A DNA stretch of 64,000 nucleotides from Kribbella voronezhensis (GTDB taxonomy: Bacteria; Actinomycetota; Actinomycetes; Propionibacteriales; Kribbellaceae). This document shows, piece after piece, positions 45,184 through 54,030 of the stretch. The position numbers were made by a program, and so were the translations under genes. The stretch spans positions 297,154 to 361,153 of the forward strand of contig NZ_SOCE01000001.1 of assembly GCF_004365175.1 (NCBI RefSeq). The letters are read 5' to 3'. The notes beneath the pieces were generated by a model that was given only the letters and a program-made list of their open reading frames with translations, did not search any database and had not been told where the DNA came from. How positions within the stretch are numbered: the stretch's first letter is position 1; every line of letters begins with the position of its first letter.

Positions 45184-46116
45184 TTACTTCCAGGCGCGGG
45201 GTTTGGAGGTGGCGGGTTTGACGGGGGTGGTGGACTCCCAGACACGGCGCCAGCGGGCGGCATCCGGGCCGGACTGCGACGGCGAGGTGCCCGAGGCGAC
45301 CCGGCGGCGGGCCTCCCACCACGTCGTGGCCTCTTCGTCGAGCAGGGCCGAGACGGCGGCGGAGATGCGTGGCGCGAAGTCGCGAGGGCTCTCCCCCTCA
45401 GCCGGGTACAGCGGGTCGCCGTACCGTACTGCGACCGTCGGCCGCCCCGGCACGGGCCAGCCGCGGCCGCGTGGCATCGCGGCGAACGAGCCCTTGATCC
45501 CGACCGGGATCACCGGTACGCCGTGCTCGACGGCGATGTACGCCGCGCCCATCCGGAACCGTTCCATCCACCCGTCGGGCGACCGGGTGCCCTCCGGGAA
45601 GACCACGACGTTCCAGCCGTCCTCGAGCAGGTCGCCCGGGGTCTGGCTGAGCTTGCCGCCGCGGCGCTCGATCGGGAACGTGTTGAACATGATCGCCGAG
45701 GCGGTCGCCCGCCACCACGTGTCGAAGAAGTAGTCGGCGGCGGCAGCGACCGCGGTCTTGCGGCGCATCGCGTCCGGCAGCGTGCAGAGCACCAGTGGGG
45801 TGTCCAGGTGCGACGAGTGGTTCGCCACGATGACGGCCGGGCCGTGCAGCTTGGTCAGCGAGTCGAGCCCACTTACCTGCGGGTTCACCTCGAACCGCAT
45901 CACCGCGTTGAGGCCGCCCTTCAGCAGCACCTCGCGGACCGCGATCGCGGCCGGCGTACGGGCCCACCGGGTCGGGAAGACCGAGGTCTCCTTGGGAATC
46001 ACGTACGGCTCGGCCGAGCGCGGGACCTGCGGCCGGCGGCCCCAGCGCCAGCCGCGCGCCACCACCCGGACGTCCCGGGCGGTGTCGCGGCCGAACTTCA
46101 CCAGGTTCGCGCCCAT
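45184..46116 (-). CDS. PlsC-type 1-acylglycerol-3-phosphate/lysolipid O-acyltransferase
   Basis: 310 residues. The acyltransferase HX4D motif is NHSSHLD at 99-105 (His100, Asp105). The phosphate-binding FPEGTR lies at 173-178, and a later VIPVGIKG block is typical of PlsC. The C-terminal 60 residues are basic and low-complexity. It should move an acyl chain from acyl-CoA or acyl-ACP to a hydroxyl of a lipid at the inner face of the membrane. Its ATG overlaps the LarA-like gene stop by one base (TGATG). It is the last gene of the four-gene module downstream of priA. Confidence 0.88.
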   Translation of the reverse strand: MGANLVKFGRDTARDVRVVARGWRWGRRPQVPRSAEPYVIPKETSVFPTRWARTPAAIAVREVLLKGGLNAVMRFEVNPQVSGLDSLTKLHGPAVIVANHSSHLDTPLVLCTLPDAMRRKTAVAAAADYFFDTWWRATASAIMFNTFPIERRGGKLSQTPGDLLEDGWNVVVFPEGTRSPDGWMERFRMGAAYIAVEHGVPVIPVGIKGSFAAMPRGRGWPVPGRPTVAVRYGDPLYPAEGESPRDFAPRISAAVSALLDEEATTWWEARRRVASGTSPSQSGPDAARWRRVWESTTPVKPATSKPRAWK

Positions 46117-47696
46117 CAGCGAACGTCCGCGAGCAGGTGCGGCGGGTTGTGCAGGTAGGTGATCGACGGCGACCGGCCGACCGAGTGGCTCACCATCTCC
46201 AGCGCGTCCTGCAGCGTCGAGGCGGACCGGAAGCCCATCCGCTCGACCGTCTTGCGGTTCGCGCCGACCCAGACGATGTCGCCGCAGTGGTCCAGCGCGT
46301 GGCTGATCCAGTACCACATGTAGAACGGGTGCACACCGTGGTACGCGTTCGAGGTCCGGTACAGGTGGATGTACCACGGGTCCTCGGCGTACTGCTTCTC
46401 GAACTTCGCCTCGATGGTGGCCGGGTCCGTCGACTCCGACAGCACCTCCTCGAAGAAGTCCACGTACGACGGGTGGTGCAACTGGCTGAACTCGTAGTCC
46501 ACCGGGTGGTAGAGGATCACCGCGCCGTCCTTGCGGACGACCGGGTTGCCCCGGTAGGAGTTGAAGTAGTAGCCGAGTCCCATACAGGCGGCCAGGATCG
46601 GGTTCATCACCGAGTTCACGTTGTACGGGCCGACGAACGGCACGCCCATGATCGCGACGTCGGACTGCCCCTGCACCTCGACCAGGTGCTGGCGGTGCAC
46701 CATCTCCAGCGTCCGGTCGTGCACCGGCTCGATCTTGCCGGCGTTGATGCCGGTCAGACCGTAGTGCGACTTGGTCTCGGTGAAGATCTTGTGCCGCAGC
46801 TTCGGCGGCGCGATGTCCAGCGCGCGCTTGGTGGCCAGGAACGAGGCCTGGTCCTTGATCGACCACTCCCACTCACGCTTCTGCAGGAACTGCAGTGGGC
46901 CGCCGAAGATGTCGTTGTTCAGCGAGGTCTCGATCTGGAAGACCTTGACGTGCTGGGTCAGCACCTCACCCATCCGCCAGGCCGACTCGTGCATCTTGGA
47001 GGCCTTGTGGTCCATGAAGGACCGCGAGTGGATCATCGTGTGGCTGTTGTGGTGGTGCTTCAGCGACTTGTACGACGCCAGGCCGATCGACGTCGACTTG
47101 TGGCCGCCGTCCATCGCCACCAGGTTCACGTTCACGTAGACGAGCAGGTCGGACTCGGCCGCCCGCTTGGAGATCTCGACGTCCTCGCCGTGCCGGGTCT
47201 GCCCCAGGTGGCTGAGGTTGTCGCGGTCCTCGGCGTCGAAGTTGTACAGCTTGCCGTCGGGGTAGAACGACCGGAACACCCGCTCGCCGACGATGTCGCG
47301 CAACTCGTTCGGGGTGAGCCGGCGGTGCAGCGCGTTCGCCGAGATCAGCTCGACGTCGTCGACGCCGGCGTCGGCGGCCATCGTCAGCACCGCCTCGATG
47401 ATGCGCTGCCGGATGTCCGGCTTCTGCATCGGCGGCAGCGGGATCGAGATGTCGTCGAACGCGATCGTCAGCCGCATCCCGGCGTACAGCAGCTCGGGCA
47501 GCGGCTCGGACTCGAGCGGGTTCAGCAGCGCGTTCTGGATCGCCTCTTCGACATCGCGCACCGCCGGCAGCGACTCCGGCGGGTAGATCACCCGGGTGCC
47601 CAGCGGGAAGCGCTCCAGCTTGAAGCCCTCCCCGTTGTGCACGAGCAGCGGCGGCGTCCGGTCGTCCACCTCAAGCACAAACCCTGGCCGAGACAT
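46116..47696 (-). CDS. LarA-like (DUF2088, lactate-racemase N-terminal domain) protein
   Basis: 526 residues, longer than LarA (about 425). The N-terminal part is LarA-like: TIAFDDISIPLPP near 77-89, the catalytic-His-type ANALHRRLT at 120-128, and a Lys in DGGHKS near 200 at the position of the pincer-cofactor lysine. LarA enzymes racemise 2-hydroxyacids with a nickel-pincer cofactor. Whether this branch binds that cofactor is unknown, and no larB/C/E gene is in the window. The C-terminal 200 residues are Tyr/His/Trp-rich and not recognised. AGAGG lies 8 nt before the ATG. Confidence 0.8.
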   Translation of the reverse strand: MSRPGFVLEVDDRTPPLLVHNGEGFKLERFPLGTRVIYPPESLPAVRDVEEAIQNALLNPLESEPLPELLYAGMRLTIAFDDISIPLPPMQKPDIRQRIIEAVLTMAADAGVDDVELISANALHRRLTPNELRDIVGERVFRSFYPDGKLYNFDAEDRDNLSHLGQTRHGEDVEISKRAAESDLLVYVNVNLVAMDGGHKSTSIGLASYKSLKHHHNSHTMIHSRSFMDHKASKMHESAWRMGEVLTQHVKVFQIETSLNNDIFGGPLQFLQKREWEWSIKDQASFLATKRALDIAPPKLRHKIFTETKSHYGLTGINAGKIEPVHDRTLEMVHRQHLVEVQGQSDVAIMGVPFVGPYNVNSVMNPILAACMGLGYYFNSYRGNPVVRKDGAVILYHPVDYEFSQLHHPSYVDFFEEVLSESTDPATIEAKFEKQYAEDPWYIHLYRTSNAYHGVHPFYMWYWISHALDHCGDIVWVGANRKTVERMGFRSASTLQDALEMVSHSVGRSPSITYLHNPPHLLADVR

Positions 47697-47744
47697 GTCA
47701 GAACCTCTCTCGTCGTACGTTCAGCGGCCCATCAAGCGGCGCCC

Positions 47745-48944
47745 TCATGAGGCCCTCACATCGAATGCGACCTTGACGGTTCCCAACCGGCCGGCGGACT
47801 GGGCGTGGTCCAGCGCCTCACGCCACCGGTACAGCGGATAACGTGCCCCGACGATCCCGTCCAGCGGGGCCTTCGCGGCGATCTCCAGCGCCGTCTCGAA
47901 GGCGGGCCGGTCGTTCGGCTCGCCCCGCGAGGACGCGTACGTGCCGGTCAGCTCCAGTTCGCGGAACCACACCGGCGACAGGTCGGCACCGGTGGACGGC
48001 ATGCCCGCGAGGACGACCCGGCCACCGGCCTTGGTCACCCGGAGCACGGTGTCGATCGACTCCTTGCTGCCGACGGCGTCGACGGCGACGTCGACCCCGC
48101 CGAGCAGGAACTCCTTGGCGTTCATCTCCGGCTTGAGCCGGAACGCGCCGGTGGCCCGGCGCACGCCGCGGAAGACCTCGTCGGGCGCGACCACGTCGCT
48201 GGCGCCGAACGCCCGGGCGAGCTCGCGCTGACGGGCGTGCTTGGCGACGACAGTGATCCGGCCGGCCTGGGTCAGCTCACGCAAGGCCAGCGTCGCGAAC
48301 AGCCCGACCGCGCCGGCCCCACTGACCAGAACGGACTGACCCGGCTCGATCTTGGCCCGCAGCGCCGTGTGCACAGCCCCCGCGAGCGGCTCGGTCAGCA
48401 CCGCTCGCTCGTCCGAAAGACCGTCCGGTACGGCGTACAGCTGGCTGCGGTGGGCGACCATCACGTTGCCCCAGCCGCCACCGGTGTCGGAGCAGAAGCC
48501 GGTCTGGAGTCCGGGTGCGACGTGGCCGACGGTGATGCGGTCGCAGAGGTTGGTGTGGCCGGAGGCGCAGCCGTCACAGGGCTCGACACCGCGAGCCGCG
48601 CAGGTGAGCACCGAATCCATCACGACCCGGGTGCCCTTCGGCAGGTCCTCGCAGTCGTCGAGCAGCTCGCCGACGATCTCGTGGCCCGGGACGAACGGCA
48701 GCGACACCAGCGCCGAGAAGTACAGCTTGGTGTGGCCGGTGACCATGCCGAGGTCGGAGCCGCAGATGCCGGACAGGATCGGGCGGATCCGTGCCCAGCC
48801 GTCCTTGTCGGCCTTCGGCTCGTTGATCGTGACCAGCCGGAGCGGGGCCGCCGGACCGGTCAGCAGCGAGGGAATGCGGCTCCCCATCGCCTTCGCGGCC
48901 AGGAACTTGGCCGGCGAGCGGTACATCTCCAGTGCGAGCATCAT
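47745..48944 (-). CDS. Zinc-dependent medium-chain dehydrogenase (alcohol/polyol type)
   Basis: 399 residues. Catalytic zinc ligands are Cys61 (GICGSD), His88-Glu89 (PGHEIVGE) and a later Glu in LTEPLAG. The structural-zinc cysteines are Cys115, 123, 126 and 134. The NAD(P)-binding GAGAVGLF lies near residue 205. It interconverts an alcohol and a carbonyl compound. The ATG at 48944 overlaps the stop of the reductase-HAD gene by 4 bp (ATGA); the next gene starts 48 nt beyond its own stop. Context suggests a fatty alcohol/aldehyde or hydroxy-lipid substrate, as inference. Confidence 0.87.
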   Translation of the reverse strand: MMLALEMYRSPAKFLAAKAMGSRIPSLLTGPAAPLRLVTINEPKADKDGWARIRPILSGICGSDLGMVTGHTKLYFSALVSLPFVPGHEIVGELLDDCEDLPKGTRVVMDSVLTCAARGVEPCDGCASGHTNLCDRITVGHVAPGLQTGFCSDTGGGWGNVMVAHRSQLYAVPDGLSDERAVLTEPLAGAVHTALRAKIEPGQSVLVSGAGAVGLFATLALRELTQAGRITVVAKHARQRELARAFGASDVVAPDEVFRGVRRATGAFRLKPEMNAKEFLLGGVDVAVDAVGSKESIDTVLRVTKAGGRVVLAGMPSTGADLSPVWFRELELTGTYASSRGEPNDRPAFETALEIAAKAPLDGIVGARYPLYRWREALDHAQSAGRLGTVKVAFDVRAS

Positions 48945-51232
48945 CGGGCGTTCACCCCGGGAATCTCCAGACGCGATGAGGTGGCGGGCGTCTTCCAGTC
49001 GACGATCTGCCAGCGCGCGGCCCGGGCGGCCCGGAACAGCGAGACGTCCGGCGACACCGCGACCGGGTTGCCGACCGTGGTCAGCATCGGCAGGTCCGAG
49101 TGGCTGTCGGCGTACGCGTAGGACTTGGACAGGTCGATGTTCGTACCGCGGGCGCGGTGCTTGATCCACGCGGCCCGGGACTCACCGACCAGCGGCGGCC
49201 CGGTCAGGAAGCCGGTGCAGCGACCGCGGTCGTCGACGGCCAGTTCGGCCGCGACGATCTCGTCGAACAACGGCTCCAGCGGCCTGGTCAGCGGCCGGAC
49301 CGCGCCGGTGATCAGGATCGTCCGGTGCCCGGCCGCCTTGTGCTCGCGGATCCGGCGGACGGCCGCGCCGCTGAGGCGTTCCAGCACGTGCTCGGCCAGC
49401 ACCTCGTCGACGATCCGGTTCAGCTCTTCCAGGTCGGCGCCCTCGTAGCGGCGGTAGATCGTGCGCAGGAAGGTGCCGCGGTCCTTGCGTTCGGCCGAGA
49501 TCAGCTTCGGCAGCTTGCGCAGCATCGCGCCGATCTCACCGACCCGCTGGTGACTGTCCAGCTCGGGCAGCCGCATCCACAGGTAGGTCTCGATCACGTT
49601 CGACGACAGCAGCGTGCCGTCCATGTCGAACGCGGCGATGATCTCGGCATCGTCGGACGGCGTCACCTTCTTCAGCACACCCGCGGACTCGGCCAGCGCC
49701 TTGTTCCGCTTCTTCCGTACGACGTCCAGCCGGCGCAGCGAGTCGGTCACGCTCGGGCAGTGCACCTCTTGGAGGTAGTGCTGCCAGTCGACGATCGAGG
49801 TGTCGCACCAGAACTTCTCCCGGTCGTCACCTTCGAGCGCGTTGTGCAGTGCGAGCACGTTGTCGTCGATGAACTGCAGTTCGGCCTGCGCGTACTCGGC
49901 GTACAGGTCCATGTAGCGGCGCAGGAAGTCGAGTCGCCGCTTCTGCACGTCGAGTTCGCGCGCGTACTTGCGGGTCCGCTCGCTGCGCGGCACGTGCGTG
50001 ATGATCTGGTCGGCGATCTTGTGCGCCTTCTCGCCGTACCGCAGCATGCTCTCGACCGAGTCGCCGCCGGGGAACTTCCACACCGGCAGCCGGACCGCGC
50101 CGCGCTCACCCAGGTCGAAGGGGTGCTTGGAGAAGTACGCCCGCACACCGGCGTACAACTGCTCGAAGGTCAGCGGGTTCCGGGCACCGGAGCTGACGTG
50201 GTAGTACTCCGGTTTGTTCAGCTCGGGCTCGGTCGCCATCACCGCGCAGATCGCGCCGACCACGTGGTCGACCGGGATGATCTCGACGACGGAGTCGGGG
50301 CTGGCCGGGAACTCCGGCAGCTCACCGCGGCCGTAGGCCAGGATCAGCGGCTCGGCCATCTTGAAGCCCTCGATCCAGCCCGGGTGCGGACTCTGCACCG
50401 CGGACTCGATGATCGCCGGCCGGACGATCGAGGTCGGCAGCTTCGCGGCGAACTCCTCCACCACCCGCTCGCCGAGCGCCTTGGTGAACGTATAGCAGTC
50501 GGTCCAGCCGAGGCTGCGGGCACGCTCGGTCCCGGTCTCGACCAGCTTCTTCGCGACCCATTCGGTCCGGCGGCGCTCGGTGTCGGCCGCCGCGGTGAGG
50601 TGACCGGCCCGGCGGTGCAGCTTCTCCGACTCCTTGCGGAACTTCACCAGCATGGCCGAACTGCGCGACGCCTCCTCGATCCGGGCCTTCATCGCCATCC
50701 CGGCCTCGGCCTCGGTCCGCCAGTCGACGTTGTGCTCGACCGGCGCCTCGGGGATCGCGCCCCGGCGACGGCCGGCGGTGTAGGCGGTGGAGATGTGCAC
50801 GTAGTGCACCGGGCGCTCGGTCTCGACAATGCGCTCGAGCAAGCTCTTCGTGCCGAGCACGTTGGTCGTGAACGCCTCGTGGATCGGCGGGTCGAAGCTG
50901 ACGTCACCGGCACAGTGCACGACGATGTCGAGGTCCCGCGGCAACGCCGGTACGTCGGACAGGTCGCCCTCGACGACCTCGACCCGGGCGGCGGTGAGCG
51001 CGTCCGCGTCGGCGTACGGGGTGCCCTCGCCGTAGAACGGCTTGAAGATGTCCTTCTTCAGCATCTGCGCCATCCGCGCGGTGCCGGTGAGCGACCCCTT
51101 CGGCCGGATGATCGCGACCACGGTGGTGTCCGGGAGATCGCCGATCATCCGGTGCAGCAGGGCCTCACCGACGAATCCGGTGACGCCGGTGACCAGGACC
51201 TTCTTGCCTGCCAGCTTGTCGGCAAGACTCAC
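48941..51232 (-). CDS. Fatty-acyl-reductase-like SDR fused to HAD-IB phosphatase
   Basis: 763 residues. Residues 1-380 form a male-sterility/NAD_binding_4 reductase: GVTGFVG at 16-22, HISTAY near 147 and catalytic YTFTK at 247-251, as in fatty-acyl-CoA reductases. A helical linker (about 400-520) follows. The HAD-IB domain starts at FDMDGT (535-540), with ITGA and a DSHSDLPM acidic motif near the end, like SerB/CicA-type phosphatases. The GTG has GGAGG 6 nt upstream and overlaps the priA stop by 4 bp. The two halves may reduce an acyl thioester and dephosphorylate a product. Confidence 0.86.
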   Translation of the reverse strand: MSLADKLAGKKVLVTGVTGFVGEALLHRMIGDLPDTTVVAIIRPKGSLTGTARMAQMLKKDIFKPFYGEGTPYADADALTAARVEVVEGDLSDVPALPRDLDIVVHCAGDVSFDPPIHEAFTTNVLGTKSLLERIVETERPVHYVHISTAYTAGRRRGAIPEAPVEHNVDWRTEAEAGMAMKARIEEASRSSAMLVKFRKESEKLHRRAGHLTAAADTERRRTEWVAKKLVETGTERARSLGWTDCYTFTKALGERVVEEFAAKLPTSIVRPAIIESAVQSPHPGWIEGFKMAEPLILAYGRGELPEFPASPDSVVEIIPVDHVVGAICAVMATEPELNKPEYYHVSSGARNPLTFEQLYAGVRAYFSKHPFDLGERGAVRLPVWKFPGGDSVESMLRYGEKAHKIADQIITHVPRSERTRKYARELDVQKRRLDFLRRYMDLYAEYAQAELQFIDDNVLALHNALEGDDREKFWCDTSIVDWQHYLQEVHCPSVTDSLRRLDVVRKKRNKALAESAGVLKKVTPSDDAEIIAAFDMDGTLLSSNVIETYLWMRLPELDSHQRVGEIGAMLRKLPKLISAERKDRGTFLRTIYRRYEGADLEELNRIVDEVLAEHVLERLSGAAVRRIREHKAAGHRTILITGAVRPLTRPLEPLFDEIVAAELAVDDRGRCTGFLTGPPLVGESRAAWIKHRARGTNIDLSKSYAYADSHSDLPMLTTVGNPVAVSPDVSLFRAARAARWQIVDWKTPATSSRLEIPGVNAR

Positions 51233-52002
51233 TTGTCGCCTCCACGGGTGAGTTCGAGCGCCTCGGTCAGGGTGAACGCGCCGGCGTACAGGGCCTTGCC
51301 GACGATGACGCCTTCGACGCCGTCGCTCACCAGCGTGCTCAGGGCGCGTAGGTCGTCCAGGCTCGAGACGCCGCCGGACGCGACGATCGGCTTCTCGGTG
51401 CGCGCGCACAGATCGCGGTACAGGTCCAGGTTGGGCCCCTGGAGCATGCCGTCCTTGGTCACGTCGGTGACGACGTACCGCTCGCAGCCGGCCCGTTCGA
51501 GCCGCTCGAGCACCTCGTAGAGGTCGCCGCCCTCCTTGGTCCAGCCGCGCGCGGCCAGCGTGCGGCCGCGCACGTCGAGCCCGATCGCGACCCGGTCGCC
51601 GTACTGCTGCACGATCCGGTCGCACCACTCGGGGTTCTCCAGGGCGGCGGTGCCGATGTTGACCCGGCGGGCCCCGGTGGCCAGCGCGGCCTCCAGGGAC
51701 TCGTCGTCGCGGATCCCCCCGGACAACTCGACCTGTACGTCGAGCTTGCCGGTCACGTCGGCGAGCAGTTCACGGTTGCTGCCCCGGCCGAAGGCGGCGT
51801 CCAGGTCGACCAGATGGATCCAGTCGGCGCCGGCCTCCTGCCACGCCATCGCGGCGGCCAGCGGGTCGCCGTACGAGGTCTCGCTGCCCGCCTCGCCCTG
51901 CACCAGCCGGACAGCCTGCCCGTCCGCCACATCCACGGCAGGGAGCAGCACCAGGTTCCCCGACCGGGGCGGTGGGGTGGGGGACGAATCCAACGCAGAC
52001 AT
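51229..52002 (-). CDS. priA: Bifunctional HisA/TrpF isomerase (PriA)
   Basis: 257 residues; TIM-barrel ProFAR isomerase. The N-terminal catalytic Asp is in [10 protein letters not shown], the second is in VVTDVTKDG, and the phosphate-binding SGGIRD and ASGGVSS loops are present. In actinobacteria without trpF this enzyme also isomerises phosphoribosylanthranilate, and no trpF is seen beside the trp genes here, which supports the PriA call. I chose the ATG at 52002; a GTG at 52011 is possible. It heads the leftward run priA-reductase/HAD-dehydrogenase-LarA-like-PlsC. Confidence 0.93.
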   Translation of the reverse strand: MSALDSSPTPPPRSGNLVLLPAVDVADGQAVRLVQGEAGSETSYGDPLAAAMAWQEAGADWIHLVDLDAAFGRGSNRELLADVTGKLDVQVELSGGIRDDESLEAALATGARRVNIGTAALENPEWCDRIVQQYGDRVAIGLDVRGRTLAARGWTKEGGDLYEVLERLERAGCERYVVTDVTKDGMLQGPNLDLYRDLCARTEKPIVASGGVSSLDDLRALSTLVSDGVEGVIVGKALYAGAFTLTEALELTRGGDK

Positions 52003-52137
52003 GGCCCACACCCTAGATGCCTGGACTGGAGGTTTCGTAACCAGATGCCCCGCTGAGTCGTTACCATCCGATCTGTCGCAGCAATACCAGTAACGGCTCT
52101 GGTCTTATCGTTGAGCGGACCACTTAGGCTTCTCGAT

Positions 52138-53268
52138 ATGACCACTCTGGCCGAACTCGAAGCCGATCCGCATCCCGCATTGGCGCGGCTCCGGCCGGTG
52201 GGCTGGGTCGACGCGCTCGGCGGGTGGGTGGTGGCGAGCCGCGAGCTGGCGATGCGGGTGATGCGGGATCCCGAGACGTTCACGGTCGACGACCCGCGGT
52301 TCTCGACGGCCCAGGTGGTGGGGCCGTCGATGCTCTCGCTGGACGGAGTGGCGCACAGCCGGCATCGCGAGCCGTTCGAGGCGCCGTTCGGGCTGGCGCA
52401 GACGCGGGAGCGGTTCACCTCCTTCGTCGTCGACGAGGTCGATCGGCTGGTGAGTGCGATCGAGCCGCTCGGCGAAGCCGACCTCCGGCGTACGGTCGCG
52501 GGGCCGTTGTCGGTCGCGGTGGTGGCTTACTCGCTCGGGCTGGCGCCGACGTCGGCGGCGACCGTGCTGGAGTGGTACGACGCGATCTCGTCGTCGGTCA
52601 GCGGGGTCGCTGCCGGACGGCCGGTGACGCAGGAGGGCGCCGCGGCCTTCGCCCTGCTCCACAAACATGTTGCCGGGGGCATCGATCAGGGCGACTCGCT
52701 GATCGCCGAGGCGGCCCGGGCCGGGCTCGGAATCGACGAGGTGGTCGCGAACGCGGCGGTCCTGATGTTCGGCGGCATCGAGACGACCGAAGGCTCGATC
52801 ACCAACGCGCTGTGGCATCTGCTCACCAATCCGGCGGAGCTGTCCCAGGTGCTGGCAGATCTCTCCCTGCTTCCCAACGCCCTGGAGGAATCGCTCCGGC
52901 TCGAACCCGCCGCGGCCGTGGTGGACCGCTACGCCACTCGCGACGTCGTCCTCGCCCCCGACGCCGAGATCCGCCGCGGCGACCTGGTGATCGTGTCCCT
53001 GGCCGGCGCCAACCGGGATCCGGCGGTCTTCCCCGAGCCCGACCGGTACGACCTACGCCGCCCGAACGCCCGGCGGCATCTCGCCTTCGCGAGCGGTCCA
53101 CACATCTGCCTCGGCATGCACCTGACCAGACTCGAAGCCTTGACCGCCGTGAATGCCTTGCTCACCAGGCTTCCTGGCCTCCGGCTGAGCCCGGCCTCTC
53201 CCCCACCGCGCGGGCTGGTCTTCCGCAAACCGTCGGCGGTCCAGGTGACCTGGGCTAAGGCCGGTTGA
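52138..53268 (+). CDS. Cytochrome P450
   Basis: 376 residues, slightly short for a bacterial P450. The ExxR motif is EESLR at 250-254, and the heme-ligand loop FASGPHICLG gives Cys324. The I-helix reads GGIETTEGS near 212, a variant of the usual AGxxTT oxygen-activation motif. Soluble, no membrane anchor, and no ferredoxin gene nearby. TAGGCT lies 7 nt before the ATG, suggesting a leaderless start. It is divergent from priA, and its end overlaps the convergent methyltransferase by 14 bp. Substrate unknown. Confidence 0.92.
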   Translation: MTTLAELEADPHPALARLRPVGWVDALGGWVVASRELAMRVMRDPETFTVDDPRFSTAQVVGPSMLSLDGVAHSRHREPFEAPFGLAQTRERFTSFVVDEVDRLVSAIEPLGEADLRRTVAGPLSVAVVAYSLGLAPTSAATVLEWYDAISSSVSGVAAGRPVTQEGAAAFALLHKHVAGGIDQGDSLIAEAARAGLGIDEVVANAAVLMFGGIETTEGSITNALWHLLTNPAELSQVLADLSLLPNALEESLRLEPAAAVVDRYATRDVVLAPDAEIRRGDLVIVSLAGANRDPAVFPEPDRYDLRRPNARRHLAFASGPHICLGMHLTRLEALTAVNALLTRLPGLRLSPASPPPRGLVFRKPSAVQVTWAKAG

Positions 53269-54013
53269 GCACCAGAAGCGCCGCCGGGACAGGCGGCAAC
53301 TCACGGTCGGGATCGGCTGCCGCGGCCTGCTCGAAAGCGCTGAAGCCGGACTCGATCTCGTCGGGCGGGAGGTGCTCGAACGTGGAGTAGGCGCGATGCT
53401 TCACCCGCTCGTACGACGCTCGCAACGTGCCCGGGGTCTCGGCCTGGACCCACCTCGGTTCGGCCGCGGGCACCAGTCCCGCCTCGGCCGCCAGCGCGCG
53501 GACCTCCTCGAGCGACAGATACATCGCGGCGTCGACACGGCGAGCGGACGGGAAATACCGGTACCAGTGCAACTCCGGCATCCGGTCGCTGAACTGGCTC
53601 CGCAGCAGCACCACTCCACCGGGCCGGAGAACGCGGGCGACCTCCCGCAGTGCACGGACCTTGTCGGAGAAGTGGTGGAAAGACAAGAACAGCAGGGCCA
53701 GATCGCAGGAGGCGTCCGGGAGTGGGATCGCCTCGGCCGAGCCGTCGAGGTAGGTCACGTTCGGATGCGAGGCGGTGGTGGTGGCGATCTCGCGCATCCG
53801 GGCGGACGGCTCCACGCCGTACACAGGTCCGCCGAAGGTGTCCGCGAGGGCCGGTGTGAATCGTCCGATCCCGCTGCCGAGGTCCAGCACGGACAACGGC
53901 CGCGCGGCCGGGACCTCCGCGGCCAACGCTCCCATCCACGCGTCCAGGCTGCTCGGTTCCAACGCCCGTCCTGCGGCATACACCCGGTGCAGCCGGTCGT
54001 CGTAGTCCACCAT
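53255..54013 (-). CDS. Class I SAM-dependent methyltransferase
   Basis: 252 residues. The SAM-binding motif I is VLDLGSGIGRF near residue 45, acidic motif II is in GVEPSARM, and the UbiE/Methyltransf_11-like block with LLFLSFHHFSD follows near residue 110. The acceptor is unknown. TATCGT lies 6 nt before the ATG, which would give a leaderless transcript starting inside the end of the upstream SARP gene. It is convergent with the P450 gene. Confidence 0.87.
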   Translation of the reverse strand: MVDYDDRLHRVYAAGRALEPSSLDAWMGALAAEVPAARPLSVLDLGSGIGRFTPALADTFGGPVYGVEPSARMREIATTTASHPNVTYLDGSAEAIPLPDASCDLALLFLSFHHFSDKVRALREVARVLRPGGVVLLRSQFSDRMPELHWYRYFPSARRVDAAMYLSLEEVRALAAEAGLVPAAEPRWVQAETPGTLRASYERVKHRAYSTFEHLPPDEIESGFSAFEQAAAADPDRELPPVPAALLVLNRP

Positions 54014-54030
54014 GCCCAGACGATAGACGG

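Noticed and set aside
46137..47750. Long + strand open frame opposite the LarA-like gene
   Set aside because: His/Val/Arg-rich shadow with no recognisable domain.
49100..51520. Long + strand open frame opposite the reductase-HAD fusion
   Set aside because: No motif; the minus-strand gene has intact catalytic motifs throughout.
52030..52100. GTAAC/GTTAC words in the priA-P450 gap as an operator
   Set aside because: Spacing and orientation are irregular and extensions do not match.
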